Positions 1 to 11,919 of a stretch of DNA of 64,000 nt are shown here, piece after piece; position 1 is the stretch's first letter, and each line of letters opens with the position of its first letter. Position numbers and translations under genes: made by a program. Origin of the DNA: Hsuehochloa calcarea (Eukaryota; Streptophyta; Magnoliopsida; Poales; Poaceae); contig CM070599.1 of the NCBI GenBank assembly GCA_036346395.1, positions 28,883,232-28,947,231 of the forward strand, given 5' to 3'. The notes beneath the pieces were generated by a model that searched no databases, had not been told where the DNA came from, and saw only the letters and a program-made list of their open reading frames with translations.

Positions 1-1556
1 CGAGCATGACACGTGGAAATGGGCTCCGTCCACGTACGCGTGATCTGGACCCAGCAGTTGGGCCCAAACTCGTGCATAGGCCGAGTTAAAGGGCCGCTAC
101 TTTTGGCCCGTGAAGACGCAGGCCTGATTTTTGGGAAGTTGAGCTGCTCCTTTTCTCTTCTAATTCGGAAGCAGCAAAAGCTGCAGGCTGCAGATCTTGA
201 CATTGATAATGCGACTGTGTGTTCTTCTTCTTCTTCTTTTTTGTTGTTTAAACAGTAGGATTTTTCCTTTTTTATATATATATTTATTTATTTACAAACG
301 ATTTCTTCTTTTTGGAAGGGTGCACGTTATTTTTTTTCAAGGAGTGGCAGGAGAGCGCAGAGGACTACCACATCCGATACAGATACAGGAAGAACCTTGT
401 TTGTATCACTAACACGGAAGCGAGAAAAGATACCACCTAGGACAACACCAACCGGTCACGCGCACTCGAGCTCAACAATAACAAGCCGTTCACGCCACGG
501 ACGTCCCCCCGTGCAACGCACCTATCAGCGGCAAATTGACCGTGGATCAATTGCATGTGTTTGTAAGCTGCTGTTGCGGTGGCAGAGACCCAGTTTCCAA
601 GTGCATCACGGTAGGGGGGGAAAAATGAATGATCCAGACTTTCAGGTTATTATACGCCTAGCCAGTCCGACTAGTGTGACGTGCGTGTACGGCCCACCAA
701 CTGCAGGTCGCGGACCATAAACTTCCGTACTCACGTGGGTTATCGATTCGACGGTAATTGATACGAGCCGCGGTAGTAATTTTGTGAAATGTTGTACTGT
801 TGTTTTCCTGATACAACTTTCGAACTCATTTGTACGACAATAAAACATAATTTATATCACAGTCAAGTGTATGTGTTTTTTACTGCCGAAGCACGTAGTT
901 TATATTTATTTTATCGGGGCACGCTCCCACTATCCTACCCGATGCACGATGTCAGTAACTTATAGAGTATACTACAGTAATTACACCGAGCATATTTTCA
1001 TGCATTATCATCATGTCACAACGAACTTTTTTGTGTGTAGTTAGTGGCAAGTACCCTCGAAAATGGCAAGTACCCTCGAAAACACCCCTTCCGCCGGAGA
1101 CGCCAGACGTCACGTCTAACATTAAAAAAAATACCGAACATGTTTTTTTCTTCCCTTTTTGTGATAATATACAATGGACTTTTATGTGTAGTTAGGGGCA
1201 ACAATTTGTGTTGGGACAATAAACTATCATATATAGAAGCGGTAAAATGAACATTAAAGAAGTGGTAAATTGACCGTGGATCGACATTGCATGTGTAGGA
1301 TAGAAGATAGTTAATGTGCACACATGAAGTGGTAAATAGTCAGCACAAAGTAGTAAATGCACATACATTGAGAGGATTTTTGTTTTTACTCAAACAGTAA
1401 AGTTAATAAAAAAATATAGTAAAATTATATATACAAAATAGTAACAACTAAAGATGACACTTTTTTTAAACATATATTAGGGTAATTCGGCCAAATAGCG
1501 TGACCGGTCGCTTGTTTTATGTACGTTGCATGATTAATATGAAAAGAAGGAATGTC
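1..1556. other. No gene seen; AT-rich flank with small repeats
   Basis: No reading frame here has protein-like character. From about 870 onward the DNA is AT-rich and contains many short cagtaa/ttactg and gtggtaaat motifs. A short stretch (ggcaagtaccctcgaaaa) occurs twice in tandem near 1043-1082. The same motif style returns at 3170-4350, so both parts may belong to one old non-autonomous element, but no terminal repeats could be defined. Confidence 0.4.
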
Positions 1557-2045
1557 CTAGTGGCCAATGTAAGACTCTAACACAGTCCTCAAGCGTGTAA
1601 GTTTGCTTGTGGGCTTCGGCGCAAACAGGATCAGGGAATATGTGGAAGAACGACTCCACCTGATCCTTTGCGGTTGCGAGCCAAGCTTGGAGCTATTAGT
1701 ACTGAGGATATATGTTGACCATGTGCAAGAGGAGGGCTTCAGCCTCTTCCACGCTCCTGGTATCATCGACCCTCGCGCTCAGCTCGTTGATGTATTCATT
1801 GTGCCTACGGATCGACTCTTCGACATAATCCACGTAGTTGGTGAGCGTGACCTCAAGTACGAGGTTGGCCCACCGGACATCGGAGACCAAGCCATTGGTA
1901 CGATTGAGGAGCAGGTGCAACCCACAGATGATTGGAGACATGATATCCGGGAGACACGAGGGGGGAGCTCGGAGGAGGTCGCGGACTATGTGATGGTCTA
2001 CAACATTGCTCAGGCTCTGTCCAGACAGGTGATCGTATACAAGGG

Positions 2046-2901
2046 TGTCAGACTGGATTTTGTAAATCCAAATCCTCTGTGCAAATAATGTGCTATTCTC
2101 TAGATCAGTAGATAGCACCCACAGACACATTGTTGAATCATTTTATACATGGTGTAAAACCATACCATTCATTAATTTAACACATCAGAGTTTACATAGA
2201 CCGCATCGGATCAAGTTTTACAATAAGGGCCGAATAGGCCAAACTGATTGCATTAAAATAGTAGTTAAAGCAACAATGGAAGCAAAAGGGGGAGAGCACA
2301 TCTCTCCATAGGAAAGCGACTGGGAAACCCATGTGTGTCCGATATTACCCAAAAACGCAGATAATATAGGATGCACGCAAGCACCGACGGAGTCAGCTAG
2401 ACTGAGGCGAGACCTAGACTAAAAGAACTAAACTACTCGTGTGCAAGCGTGGCAGGGCGGGTGCAGAGCGCGCACTTGCGCAGCGCAGCGCGTGGTCCCG
2501 AGGCGCAGCGAGGACGCGACGAGGAGGTGCTCTGCTCGTGCGTTGGAAGGGAGAGGGTGGCTCGGGGCTGAGCTGAGAGGAAAGAGAGAGGCGGGGGAGA
2601 AAGACCAGGAGGGGGAAGGCCAAGGGAAAAAGGGCTGAGCCCAATAGGAAATGGGCCAAGCCCAAGGGAGGAGAGGAAATGGACTGGGCCAAGAAAGATG
2701 GGCCAAGCCCGAAGATTTGAAATTGAAATTAAGATTCAAATCTCGAGATTTGAATTTGAATTTTGAAATGAGGAACAAATTCAGATTTTGAATCAAGGTT
2801 GAAAGGATAATTTTGCAATTATAAAATAATTTGAAATGGTTTTGAAACTCCAAAACAACAATCGAGAATTATTATTCACCATCTGAAAACGAGATGTTAC
2901 A
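2046..2901 (-). mobile_element. Solo LTR, gypsy TGTAAC type, with AAGGG target duplication
   Basis: Read on the minus strand the element begins TGTAACATCTCG and ends AGTCTGACA, the TG...CA form of an LTR. It is flanked by perfect 5-bp direct repeats AAGGG at 2041-2045 and 2902-2906. At 856 bp it is much shorter than its relative at 9268-21471. It keeps the start, part of the GC-rich body and the final 370 bp, but lacks the middle, so it carries an internal deletion. No PBS or PPT adjoins it, as expected for a solo LTR left by LTR-LTR recombination. Confidence 0.8.
2066..2438 (-). repeat. LTR-end repeat, copy A
   Basis: This segment is closely similar to 9267-9638 in the same orientation, with scattered substitutions and small gaps. 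Both start at atccaaatcctctg and end at aactaaactactc. It is the 3' part of the minus-strand gypsy LTR. The sequence beyond 2438 jumps straight to the GC-rich body, whereas copy B continues into about 1.3 kb more LTR sequence. Confidence 0.9.
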
Positions 2902-3408
2902 AAGGGCGAGGTAGGCGAGAACTACTGTGGGCAAGGGAGAGTAAGAAGAGCTCGAAGGCATGTTTTACTGGTTGTGGGAAATAATATGGGGTTTGTGTGT
3001 TTTTTGGTAAGTGGATGTCCATCCTTTATAAGTCGTAGTCTTGGGGTGGGGTGAAGAGAAACATCAGGTAGCCTGAGTGGCATTGTACATTTAAAAAAAT
3101 AAGGAATTGATTGAATTGGTATCGTTTTTTAATCTTTGCATAGCAAACATACAAAACAAAATAGAGAGGTGATAGTATAGTAAAATATAAGCCACAATAC
3201 CATATAACAATGATACTCATGCAGTAATTCCAAACCAAATAGAAGGTTTGTAACTTCATGTGCATCTTACAATAAAAGAGCTCTCACATAGCATTATAGT
3301 AAATGTCCAGCTCGAGAATCGTCCCACACCAGTAATGTTCAACGTGTAGTATAGGGAAAGTTAGTGTGATAGTAAAGCACACACATGAAGCAGTAAGAGG
3401 ATCATCCC

Positions 3409-3782
3409 TCGACTGTGCGTAGCCTAGCAAGCCGTGACCAGTGGGATATACCCGATCGTCGTGAACTGGAGGGTGAACAGCATTGGGACGCCGAAGCGGG
3501 TCCTAGAGAACGACTAATGAAGTACTTGGAGTTCCGGGATGGTGAAAGCTCGACATTGGCAATATAGATAGAGCTGGTAAGAATTTTCCACCACCCGCAA
3601 CATGCAATATTTTTTTCCAGATGTACAACGTCTAATACGCAGTCTTTTTTATCATGTGTATGCAGGAGAAGGGCAATGAATGTAGGGCCCGGATGATGGT
3701 CTATTTATTGTTCCACAAGGTCAACAGCGTCAAGCCCCTCCCTGAAGCCCTGGAGAAGTATAGGTCACTCAAACAGAAGTAG
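3409..3782 (+). pseudogene. Two-exon coding remnant, unknown family
   Basis: The first block (about 3409-3561) is open and reads in part QWDIPDRRELEGEQHWD and RLMKYLEFRDGESSTLAI, then meets a stop codon. It is followed by a donor-like gtaagaat. The second block (3666-3782) starts after an acceptor-like tgtatgcag, encodes 39 codons including VYLLFHKVNSVKPLPEALEK, and ends in TAG. The two blocks with an AT-rich spacer between them look like exon-intron-exon of a real but broken gene or a captured gene fragment. I cannot name the family. Confidence 0.4.
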
Positions 3783-5145
3783 GTTTTTTCGTGTTTACGA
3801 CCATATATCAAGTAAATTCTTTTGTAACTGACAGTAATATGTGTTACATTTGACAGTAAAACGTATGATTATCGGAAAAACTCACGTAACAGATAGTAAA
3901 TTCGTGTTTTTCAGCGGGGTATACCAGTAATGTCATTTTCAAACAACACTAAAATGTTATCAAACTCACAGTAACTACCAAAAAAATACAAAGCGCAAGC
4001 TTGTTACAGCAGTAACATGATATGCCTTTTGAAGTGATAATAGGTATCACTTACACAATTTCCACAGTAAAATCAGCATCCCGAGTACTACGGTCATCTC
4101 TACCTCACCAAAACAGTAGTAAAACCTTTTTATATAACGACACGGGGTGATGCGCGATCATTTTACTGACAAAATTTCATGTCATTCACATGTTGGTAGG
4201 TTTGTACCATCAATTTAGAACGGCACCGAACAACTTTTACGACTATATTTGATGTGCGCGCGCGGGTTTTACTGTCGACTCGAGCAGGATGCACAGCTGC
4301 TGGCACGTGTGAGGGTTTTTACTGTCGTTTTTTAGCGCACATGAGGGTTTTATTACCGATTTCGAACGGGAGGCACGAGGAAGCGTGGGCTACATGGCCA
4401 TATGTGTGTGTGTAGGAGACATGATTTTCTGCCCAGGTAGCTACCCGCCGACATCCATCATTCGATTTTGCATCAAGATTCGTGTTGTTTCTTCAACCTA
4501 TCCTACTCCAGTCGTAACTTTTGTAGCTTTGGCTTGCATGATGCAAAGTTTAACTTTGTTATTAGAGAGAGAACTCTCCAATCTGCAATTTCCATGTTGG
4601 AATTTGAGCAGATGATGCAGTTTTGCCGGCTCCACTGACAATGAAATCAAGAATTGTTTAGAACTCTCGCTGCTGCAATCCATTCGTTTAAACCGAAAAT
4701 CCTTCAGTGTGAAGCGACAAACCGGGTAGTTACTAGTTAGTGAGCTCCATTAGCCGCCTTTGCTCCCAATTTTCAGCACAAGTCCAACGTCTGAAGCATC
4801 CCACACTGATCTCGTGTCAATTCCTTCCCGAATATACAAAAGAATGTCACAAACAAACAACCATATAAAATTGATCTCGCGCCTTGTAGATTTCCTTCCA
4901 CGTCAAATGCTAAAGTTGTCAAGCTATGCTGAATGGCGAATTAATGTTTAGGATGAATAAAAATGTTAGGCGGGTAGACGATTCCTTGCTGCTTTATCGA
5001 TGCGAGTTGAAAGATCATGAAGCCCTGGTCAATAAAGCTAGCGCAACGCAGATCATGACAGGTTCCTGATGGAGATGGGGTTAGCTGTAGGATGAGACAA
5101 CGATGCATCAGACACATCAAATGATCTCTCTTTGAGCAATCTTCT
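3783..5145. other. No gene seen; AT-rich with TTTACTGTCG motifs
   Basis: This is intergenic or transposon-derived DNA. The stretch 4240-4380 contains repeated gggttttactgtcg and gcacatgagggttttatta motifs, in the style of subterminal repeats of DNA transposons. No open frame in it looks like a protein. Confidence 0.4.
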
Positions 5146-8100
5146 TGAAATAGCCCTGAGTTTTGAATATTTGAAAAGTTTTGAACCTTTTTGTTTAAAT
5201 TTGAAATCTTTTCATTTTTGGAAACTCAAGCCGATTTTCCGCTTTCCTTTTTCGGAAATCCGTTTCTTCTCAGCCGGAGGCGCCTTCTTCCTCCTTCCGC
5301 CTTCTCCTTTCTTCCTCCCTCCCCCGTTGTTCTCTCTGCCTCACACGCCGACGCCATCACCTCTCCCGCCGCTGTCGTCACAGCCACCTCTTCCCTCCGG
5401 AGCCTTCCACCGCCTTCACCGCCTCCACCTGGCCCTGCCCCGACCTCCACCTCTCCCTCTCGGCACCGCCGAAGCATCCACCGCCGCCACCTCGCCTCCA
5501 CTGTCGCCGCCGCCATACTGCTCCCTCCGCCTCTCTGGGCTATAAAAGCCGCACCCCGGCCCGCTCATCTCCTCATCCCCACTTCCAGCTTCTTCCCCAG
5601 CCCCTTCCTTCCCCAGCGCCGGCGCAATCGAAGAAACCGCCGCCGCCTCTCCTCTCCGCCCAAAGCAAGCTTCGGTAAAATCCGCCGCCCACCTTCCTCC
5701 CCTTCCCTCCCACCTCCGGTGGTAGCACCCCCACACCGCCGCCAACTGTTCCCCCACCTCGCCTCACCTCCTCCCTCACCAAAGCTTGCCGAAGCCGAGA
5801 TCCATCACCGCCATTTCCACGGCCACCGTCGCCATGCCGCCTCGGTGCGCCTCAGGCCACCCCACCAACTCCGTTGTAATCCCCTCCGCTCACTGGTGCT
5901 CCCCCGCCCCTCGTTCTCGCCGAAGCGCCGCTGCATCGCCACCGGCTTCGTCCTCTGCTCTGACCATGCGCCTCCGCCGTCGCCACCCCATTCCCGCACC
6001 CCCTCCGCCCCCCACAACTCCCCAAAATGGAACCACCTCGCTTCGGTGGTGCTCCTAGTGCCTCCCGCTGCAGGCCACCGCTTTTTGCTGTTGCTGCCGG
6101 CTCGGTGTGTGTGAGTTTTTCGCCAGCGGCTCGAGCCCGAGCACGCAGGCAATTGGGCCTTAAAAGGCTCGACCGAGTGGGCCGTTCGGCCGCCAATTCG
6201 GGCGGGCCCAACACTGTTCATCCATTTCGGCTTTTTACTGTTCATGGCACAGTAAATTAGTTAATGTTCATACCGAAAATCACTATTCATCTAAAAAAAA
6301 TCTAATTTTTACTGTTCATTACCATAAACAGTAATCACAGTACTGTTCACAACCTTTTCATCTATGAATAGTAAAATTGTTATTATTCATCATCCAACAC
6401 TATTCATCCACAAAACCTTAATTTAGCATATTATATCCATTTTGTCCATTTTGAGCCCAGAAACCCATTTCTCCATTCCGTTCAGTCCAATTAAGCCCCA
6501 GATAAATTTTCACCCTCCCACGCCACCTTCTTTATGTTTCTTTTCTATTTATTTTTACTTGCATGTTGTTCCCAGCTCATTCCTTGTCGAACCGGATTTT
6601 ACTTGGTTTGTTTTATTGTTTGGCTTCTCGTTAGGTCACGATATTGAAGACCAGACTGCAGAAGACGTCAGACAAGACCAGGATTTACAGGACTTTGTGC
6701 CAGAAGGCAAGCCACATTCTTTGATCATTTTGAACCTATAGTTCTTATATTTAATATTACTTTCATTATTATTTGTGCCAATTACTTCAAATATTGAAAT
6801 AATACTTTGGAATGCCATGATGTTTAGATAGTTCCAATTACCCCACATACAAACCCACCTAACACTTATAGGCCATATTCACCTTGACAAGGTTAAGATT
6901 TCTTGTAAGCCATATTTACCTTGACAAGTCCAAATAAAATATTATCTATGCAAATAGCTTTGTCACCAAAATTGTGGTTATCAATCAAAAGAGAGTGTTG
7001 GCGGTTCGCCAATGGTTTTGGTTTGAAGTTGAGGGTTGTGTCCAGGAAGTTGCGCATCCCAATAGACTTGTGTTGGAAAAAGTGAGTCGCAAGTGAGGCT
7101 CGGAGGATAGACAGCCACGTGTTGGTGTTGGTTTATCGCTTCACTGTGAGACTAGTAAGGACAAGAACCTTGTGCCAAAGTAACAGACACAGAAAAACCG
7201 CTCAACCACAGGTGTGGTCATTACTCCCTAGCCTAGTACACTGCTCTTCCAACTGAATATCTACATATCTAGAGTGGGACAGGAGTGGGCCTGTAGGGAC
7301 ACTCGCTGGTCTTCATAACGGTATGGTCTCATCAGCATCGGGGTAAAAGATCCATAGCAGCGGCCGGTGGAGTCTCCCGAGGGCTGTATGAAGTAAGGAC
7401 CTACCGGGTATAGACTAGAAAGGTTGACCGGTGAAAAAGCTTTGTTATCTCAGCTCAGTCGCACGCTAACTGGTTGTGTGTCTATGATCTGACAGTACGA
7501 GCATGAGGTATCTTGTGGGTAAAGCTGAGTAACTCTGCAGAGTGTATCAAATGGTATTTGAATACGTCGTGCTTCCGGTTAATGAAGCTGTGTTCATGAG
7601 TGATTCCAATACATGAGGCATAAGTAGAGTTTTTGAGATATGGATATGGTTTGTGCATTTGTTGAGAAACCCCTGTTGTTATTATTTATTATTGTTTTAC
7701 TATTTTAAAGTTAAACTACTTTAAACTGCAAAATGCATCCATAGATACCTGTTAAGGTAAACCCTAACCATCCATTGAACTTCTTGTATGTAATTATTTA
7801 GCTTTTCCATGTGGCTTGTTGAGTACGGTAGTAGTACTCATTCTTGCCAAATCTCCAACCCCTCCACAGAAAAAGATTGGAAAAATATTGAGAACCCCAA
7901 TGAGCAGGATTTTAGTGGGCCCCCAGAAGGCAGTGACTACTGTTTTTAGGTCTCGATCGTACTCAAGCGTGCATGTGGTGTGTTTTTATTTTGTCTTGTA
8001 TTATATTAAATTTGGGCTTGGAAGTCCGTGTCTGCGTTAAAACTGGTTGTTAAACCTTAATCTTATGTAATGAAAGCTTGGTTTTGTTGTAATCGAAAGC

Positions 8101-8330
8101 TTGCTTGAGACACTGCTTACTTCGCAACTGCACATCCTAGGCGGTTGTGAAGAGTTTTAATAGCCCCGGATTTTAGGGTTGTTACCCTGAACAAAATGCA
8201 TGGTTTTGAAGTAATTTGGATGAACAAAGCTAGAGTTGTTGTGTGTAGAATAAAGCTTTGCTCAGGTTAGGCATGTAGAGTTTGGATTGGATTTCCAGGT
8301 TTGACTGAACTGTAATTCAACTTATTCTTT
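5146..8330 (+). mobile_element. Gypsy-type LTR block, plus orientation
   Basis: The layout matches the minus-strand LTRs elsewhere in the window. It has a degenerate start (TGAAATAGCCCTGAG where relatives have TGTAACA), an AT-rich ttgaaa-type lead, a very GC-rich Pro/Arg/Ala-biased middle (5260-6060) with a TATA box, and a long AT-rich tail with a short acidic open frame near 6640-6740. The long frames in the GC-rich part are compositional and not genes. The right boundary is uncertain and I could not find a target duplication. Confidence 0.5.
5541..5548 (+). promoter_or_regulatory. TATA box in gypsy LTR
   Basis: TATAAAAG lies inside otherwise extremely GC-rich DNA of the LTR, the expected position for the U3/R promoter of the retroelement. 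The minus-strand relative at 43764-50922 has TATAAAA in the matching place (plus coordinates 47291-47297). Confidence 0.6.
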
Positions 8331-8599
8331 AATGCATTGCTCTTTCTCGTAGCAAAAATGGCTAGACAGTATAAAAAGGGGACCACCGGTAGGTACGAGG
8401 GAGGCCATAGGATCCTCGGAAGGGGATCGGTTGTCAAGAGAAGTAAATATGTATTAATTGTTTCACAAAAAAGTATCATTTATTACTTGAGGGAGATGGC
8501 TATTTATAGCCTTTCGACCGGATACATGAGATTGCATATCTGCCCCCTAAAAAGGTCATATGCCTATAGGGGCCGCAATGCCTTTTCCTTCCCCAATGC

Positions 8600-9110
8600 G
8601 TAGTCTTTAGCTTATAGTGGACCTCCCTGGTCTTGGTCTATTCGGCTGGTATGCTTGGTCCACCAGTGCTCTCCGCCTTCGCCTTGTGCGGGGTGTCCCC
8701 GGGCCGAGGGGCCCCAGACACCCTTCGACCCCCGGGGTGTCTCCTGACTCCTTGGTCTGTAGTACTCGACGGTCATTTGGAAGCCTTCACACCGCCTTTG
8801 GAGCCTCCCCGAAGGTATGTCTGGTAACCTTAGGGAGGCCCCCTGTCACTCCTCCGGTCATTGGCCCTCGCGGGCCTCCTGGTGGCCTTCGGAGCCTCCC
8901 CGAAAGTATGCTTGGTACTACCAGGGAGGCACCCCGGCGGGCCTCTGGTGGCCTTCACGTGGGCTTCGGTGCCTTCCCGAAGTCGTACTTGGTACCCCCG
9001 GAGGCCCTGGGCCACGCCTCCAGCTCATGGCCTCCGTGGGGGGCCTTGCAGTCTTCACCGTGTTGTTGGGGCTGCCCTACGACACTTTTAATTTTTTTTT
9101 CTTGCAGGAG
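8600..9110 (+). repeat. GC-rich block with three degenerate units
   Basis: Three diverged copies of a unit with core gagcctccccgaa, then tatg-ctggta, then a purine-rich stretch start near 8801, 8892 and 8968. All reading frames across it are artefacts of GC-rich composition. Just upstream, ctatttatagcc near 8499 could be a TATA element of a decayed LTR. No LTR ends could be fixed. Confidence 0.5.
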
Positions 9111-9266
9111 TTGGAGATAATGATCTCAGCTTCTCCTATAGGAATGAATCATTGAGGCCTGCCTGCATGCACCATTTTTGGCTGTTAAACTGAAGTCAAA
9201 ATGGCTACTAATAACCAACATCATTAAACAGGTTCCATGGATCATGAGAAGACTAATGCATGACCC

Positions 9267-9638
9267 ATCCAAATCCTCTGTGAAAATACTATGCTATAAT
9301 TTGGATCAGTAGATAGCACCCATAGGCACATTACTGAATCAATTCATACATAGCGTAAAATCATACCATTCATTAATTTAACACATCAGAGTTTACATAG
9401 ACCGCATCGAGTCAAGTTTTACAATAAAGACCAAATAGACCAAATGATAACATTACAAAGTAGCAGAAGCGACAACGGAAACAAAAGGGTGAGAGCACAT
9501 CTCTACACAGGCAAGCGACTAGGGAAACCCGTGTGCGTCTGATATTACCCAAAGACTCAGATAATATAGAATGCACACAAACACCGACAGAGTCACCTAG
9601 ACTAAGACGAGATCTAGACTAAAAGAACTAAACTACTC
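9267..9638 (-). repeat. LTR-end repeat, copy B
   Basis: Partner of 2066-2438. It marks the 3' end (minus strand) of the gypsy LTR at 9268-21471. Just beyond it (plus 9650-9720) is a short acidic minus-strand frame ending in GDYAYYEDPEVDE and a stop. Confidence 0.9.
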
Positions 9639-10989
9639 CTTGTCATTTCCTTATTCGTCGACTTCTGGGTCTTCATAATATGCATAGTCTCCTTGATCCA
9701 CATTATCTGGAGGGTTTATGGGAGAGCGAGAATAAGCACAACTTCTGTGCTCATGAGCCAACACACAAGATGCAATAATATACATGTATGGCTTAACAAG
9801 GATGACTCGAGTTGATTTATTTGCTAAAGCAATATTTTCCATTATCATAATTACGAATTCCTATTACTTAGTATTTTAACCGAATTGCATTTTATTAAAG
9901 GGAGTAATTGTAATATTAAATAACAGCAGAGGTTCCCTCTGTCGGAAACTCTACATTATACTTCTTTTGATTGGAGCTACCTCCTATTATTAACACCGCT
10001 GAGCTGGACGGCTCAGGAAAAATCAAATATCAGGGCTAGGTGAGCCCGACCTGATTTTCATACCACCCACAAAGGTTTTTGAAATAGAACTAACTCTAGT
10101 AATTTCTCATGTCCGCCTTTGACCGTAGGCGCGACTGTTTAAACAGTTTAGACTATGTAGAGGTTGTACACTGTACCCACAAAAGATGATCATACTCATT
10201 ACCTCACATGATTCCTTAGTCATGTAGTTGAGCGATCGTCACAGTAACCTTTCAACATATCTCGCCCCTTCCATCATCTCACCAATATGGGGTTACGCCC
10301 ATACGTTGTGCGGGGTGTCTACCTCAGCGACTAGCATAGTTGGACTACACCACGACGACTTACAATTTTATCTTGCATTGGTGTCCCATTCAAGCTGGAC
10401 GTATCACGCGCTTGCACGTTCCCGTTATCCATCCAGCGAGATGACATTCAGGGTTTAATAAATTTACTAAGCTAAGTTGCACTTTGCAGACTTGTGGTTG
10501 TACTTATTTTACACGAGAGGTCATAACAAGATTAAGTCCTTAATCCATTCGGTCGGTTCATACAACATACTAACCACTCTCGTGCCCGACGACACCCATC
10601 ACCATTCCATCCACCCAGATGTGGTAATAGCAAGTTATTAGGGTTTTGAGTAATAAAACCAAATTATCTCAACATTCCAGCCATTTATCCAGAATGACTG
10701 CCCAAAACCACTTTCATGTTTAAAAGATAATGATTAGGACATTTAATATCCCAGTACTTAAGCAAAACTAGCATGTCGCTTAAGTACAACCTATAACTAG
10801 TAATTACTATATAGTTACTATGGTGGCATGGAATAATGGATTCAGTTGTCAAAGGATGGTATTATAATTGAGTAATCATCAAATGGGTATTTAACTACCT
10901 TAAGCTTTAACATACATTTGATTAAAGAATTAAAGTATGCAATTTTGGTAATTTTAAGGGAATATAATTTGCATAAAATATATATTCTA

Positions 10990-11905
10990 TGATGAGGACA
11001 TCCTCCTTCCTGATACACGCACTACACAAGACCCTCCAGATTGGGGTGTTGGACTACAAGGTCCTATGACAAGAGCTAGAGCACGTGACTTAATCTATCG
11101 TAAAATCGCTTCTAGGGTCGAGTGTATTATTTGAGAACTCTATGATGTCGCCTAATGGAGATGATTTACTTGTACTCGTAAATCTAGGTTTACGACCACT
11201 TCAAGAAGGCCTACGATCAGTTCAAGAAGGTCACGACCACTTCAAGAAGGCCTCACGACCGGCTCAAGAAGGTCCACGATCAGCCCGCAGGCTCACGACC
11301 ACTTCAAAGAAGGCCTACGACTGATGACCTGGGAGCACTCTACGACCGTGAGAGGCGAGCACAAGACTGCTGGACACAATCTATGACCAAAGATAGCATG
11401 GACTCCTCAAGACCACCCTTACGACTAGATCTTCGACTGTAAATACGCGACACAAGGTGCCGCACACCGCTTTGGAAACTAATAAGACTTTGTAAACGTG
11501 ACGAGATCGAGTCCGTGTTGTGTACGCCCATCCCACTACAAGACAACCCTAGGTCGACCTCCTCACGCCCCCTATATATATACAGATCCGCCATAGTTTA
11601 GAGGCGGTTTTTCTTAGATTATTCGCCAATTGCGCTTTACCGATTATTTTGAGGAACCCCACTTGTAAACTTCATCCATATCCGCAATACAATTCTGATT
11701 GCATCTACCTTGTTCTTGTGAGTTGCTTCGATTGCTTGCGTGAACCATAACCTTCGTGGTAAGGTCGATCGCGCAAGCGTGGTCGATAAGCAGCGCGGCG
11801 AGTGTAGCGAATTAGGTGACGATTGGTCGGAAGCCTCAAAGCGCCAACGCCCTCACGACGAACCAAATCGAACCTATCGGAAGATCGGGCCGCCGTGACT
11901 CATCA
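10990..11905 (+). repeat. 5' LTR of the nested gypsy element
   Basis: Starts TGATGAGGACATCC and ends GACTCATCA, followed two bases later by the PBS. Closely similar along its length to 17642-18594 but about 37 bp shorter. It contains a degenerate array of 21-bp units (11190-11320) and a TATA box. Differences from the 3' LTR cluster at CAG sites. Confidence 0.92.
11573..11582 (+). promoter_or_regulatory. TATA box of 5' LTR
   Basis: TATATATATA follows a GC-rich lead (cctcacgcccc) in the LTR. The same element occurs at 18244-18253 in the 3' LTR. Position and context fit the Pol II promoter at the U3/R border. Confidence 0.65.
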
Positions 11906-11907
11906 AG

Positions 11908-11919
11908 TGGTATCGAGCT
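11908..11919 (+). other. Primer binding site
   Basis: TGGTATCGAGCT lies two bases after the 5' LTR. It closely matches the canonical TGGTATCAGAGC, complementary to the 3' end of initiator tRNA-Met that primes most plant LTR retrotransposons. Relative to that, one base of the CAG is missing. Confidence 0.85.

Larger units (their letters stand above)
1696..2924 (-). pseudogene. Unknown coding remnant split by a solo LTR
   Basis: I do not recognise the family. On the minus strand an open frame runs from a splice-acceptor-like cccacag at 2925-2931 through 2924-2902. It continues without loss of frame at 2045-1696 once the LTR at 2046-2901 and one copy of its 5-bp target duplication are removed. 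Across the junction the frame reads VVLAYLALVYDH, then DHHIVRDLL, then WANLVLEVTLTNYVDYVEES, then SARVDDTRSVEEAEALL, and ends at a stop near 1696. The opposite strand is also open (1603-2088), but the minus frame gives the more protein-like composition and its continuity through the insertion site supports it. It may be an old host gene fragment or part of a larger transposon. Confidence 0.45.

Noticed and set aside
5191..6114. Long 307-codon frame and several overlapping frames on both strands
   Set aside because: Pro/Arg/Ser/Ala-rich in all frames, inside the GC-rich body of a gypsy LTR; compositional openness, no domain.
8617..9155. 167-codon plus frame and overlapping frames
   Set aside because: Built from degenerate GC-rich repeats; no protein-like pattern.
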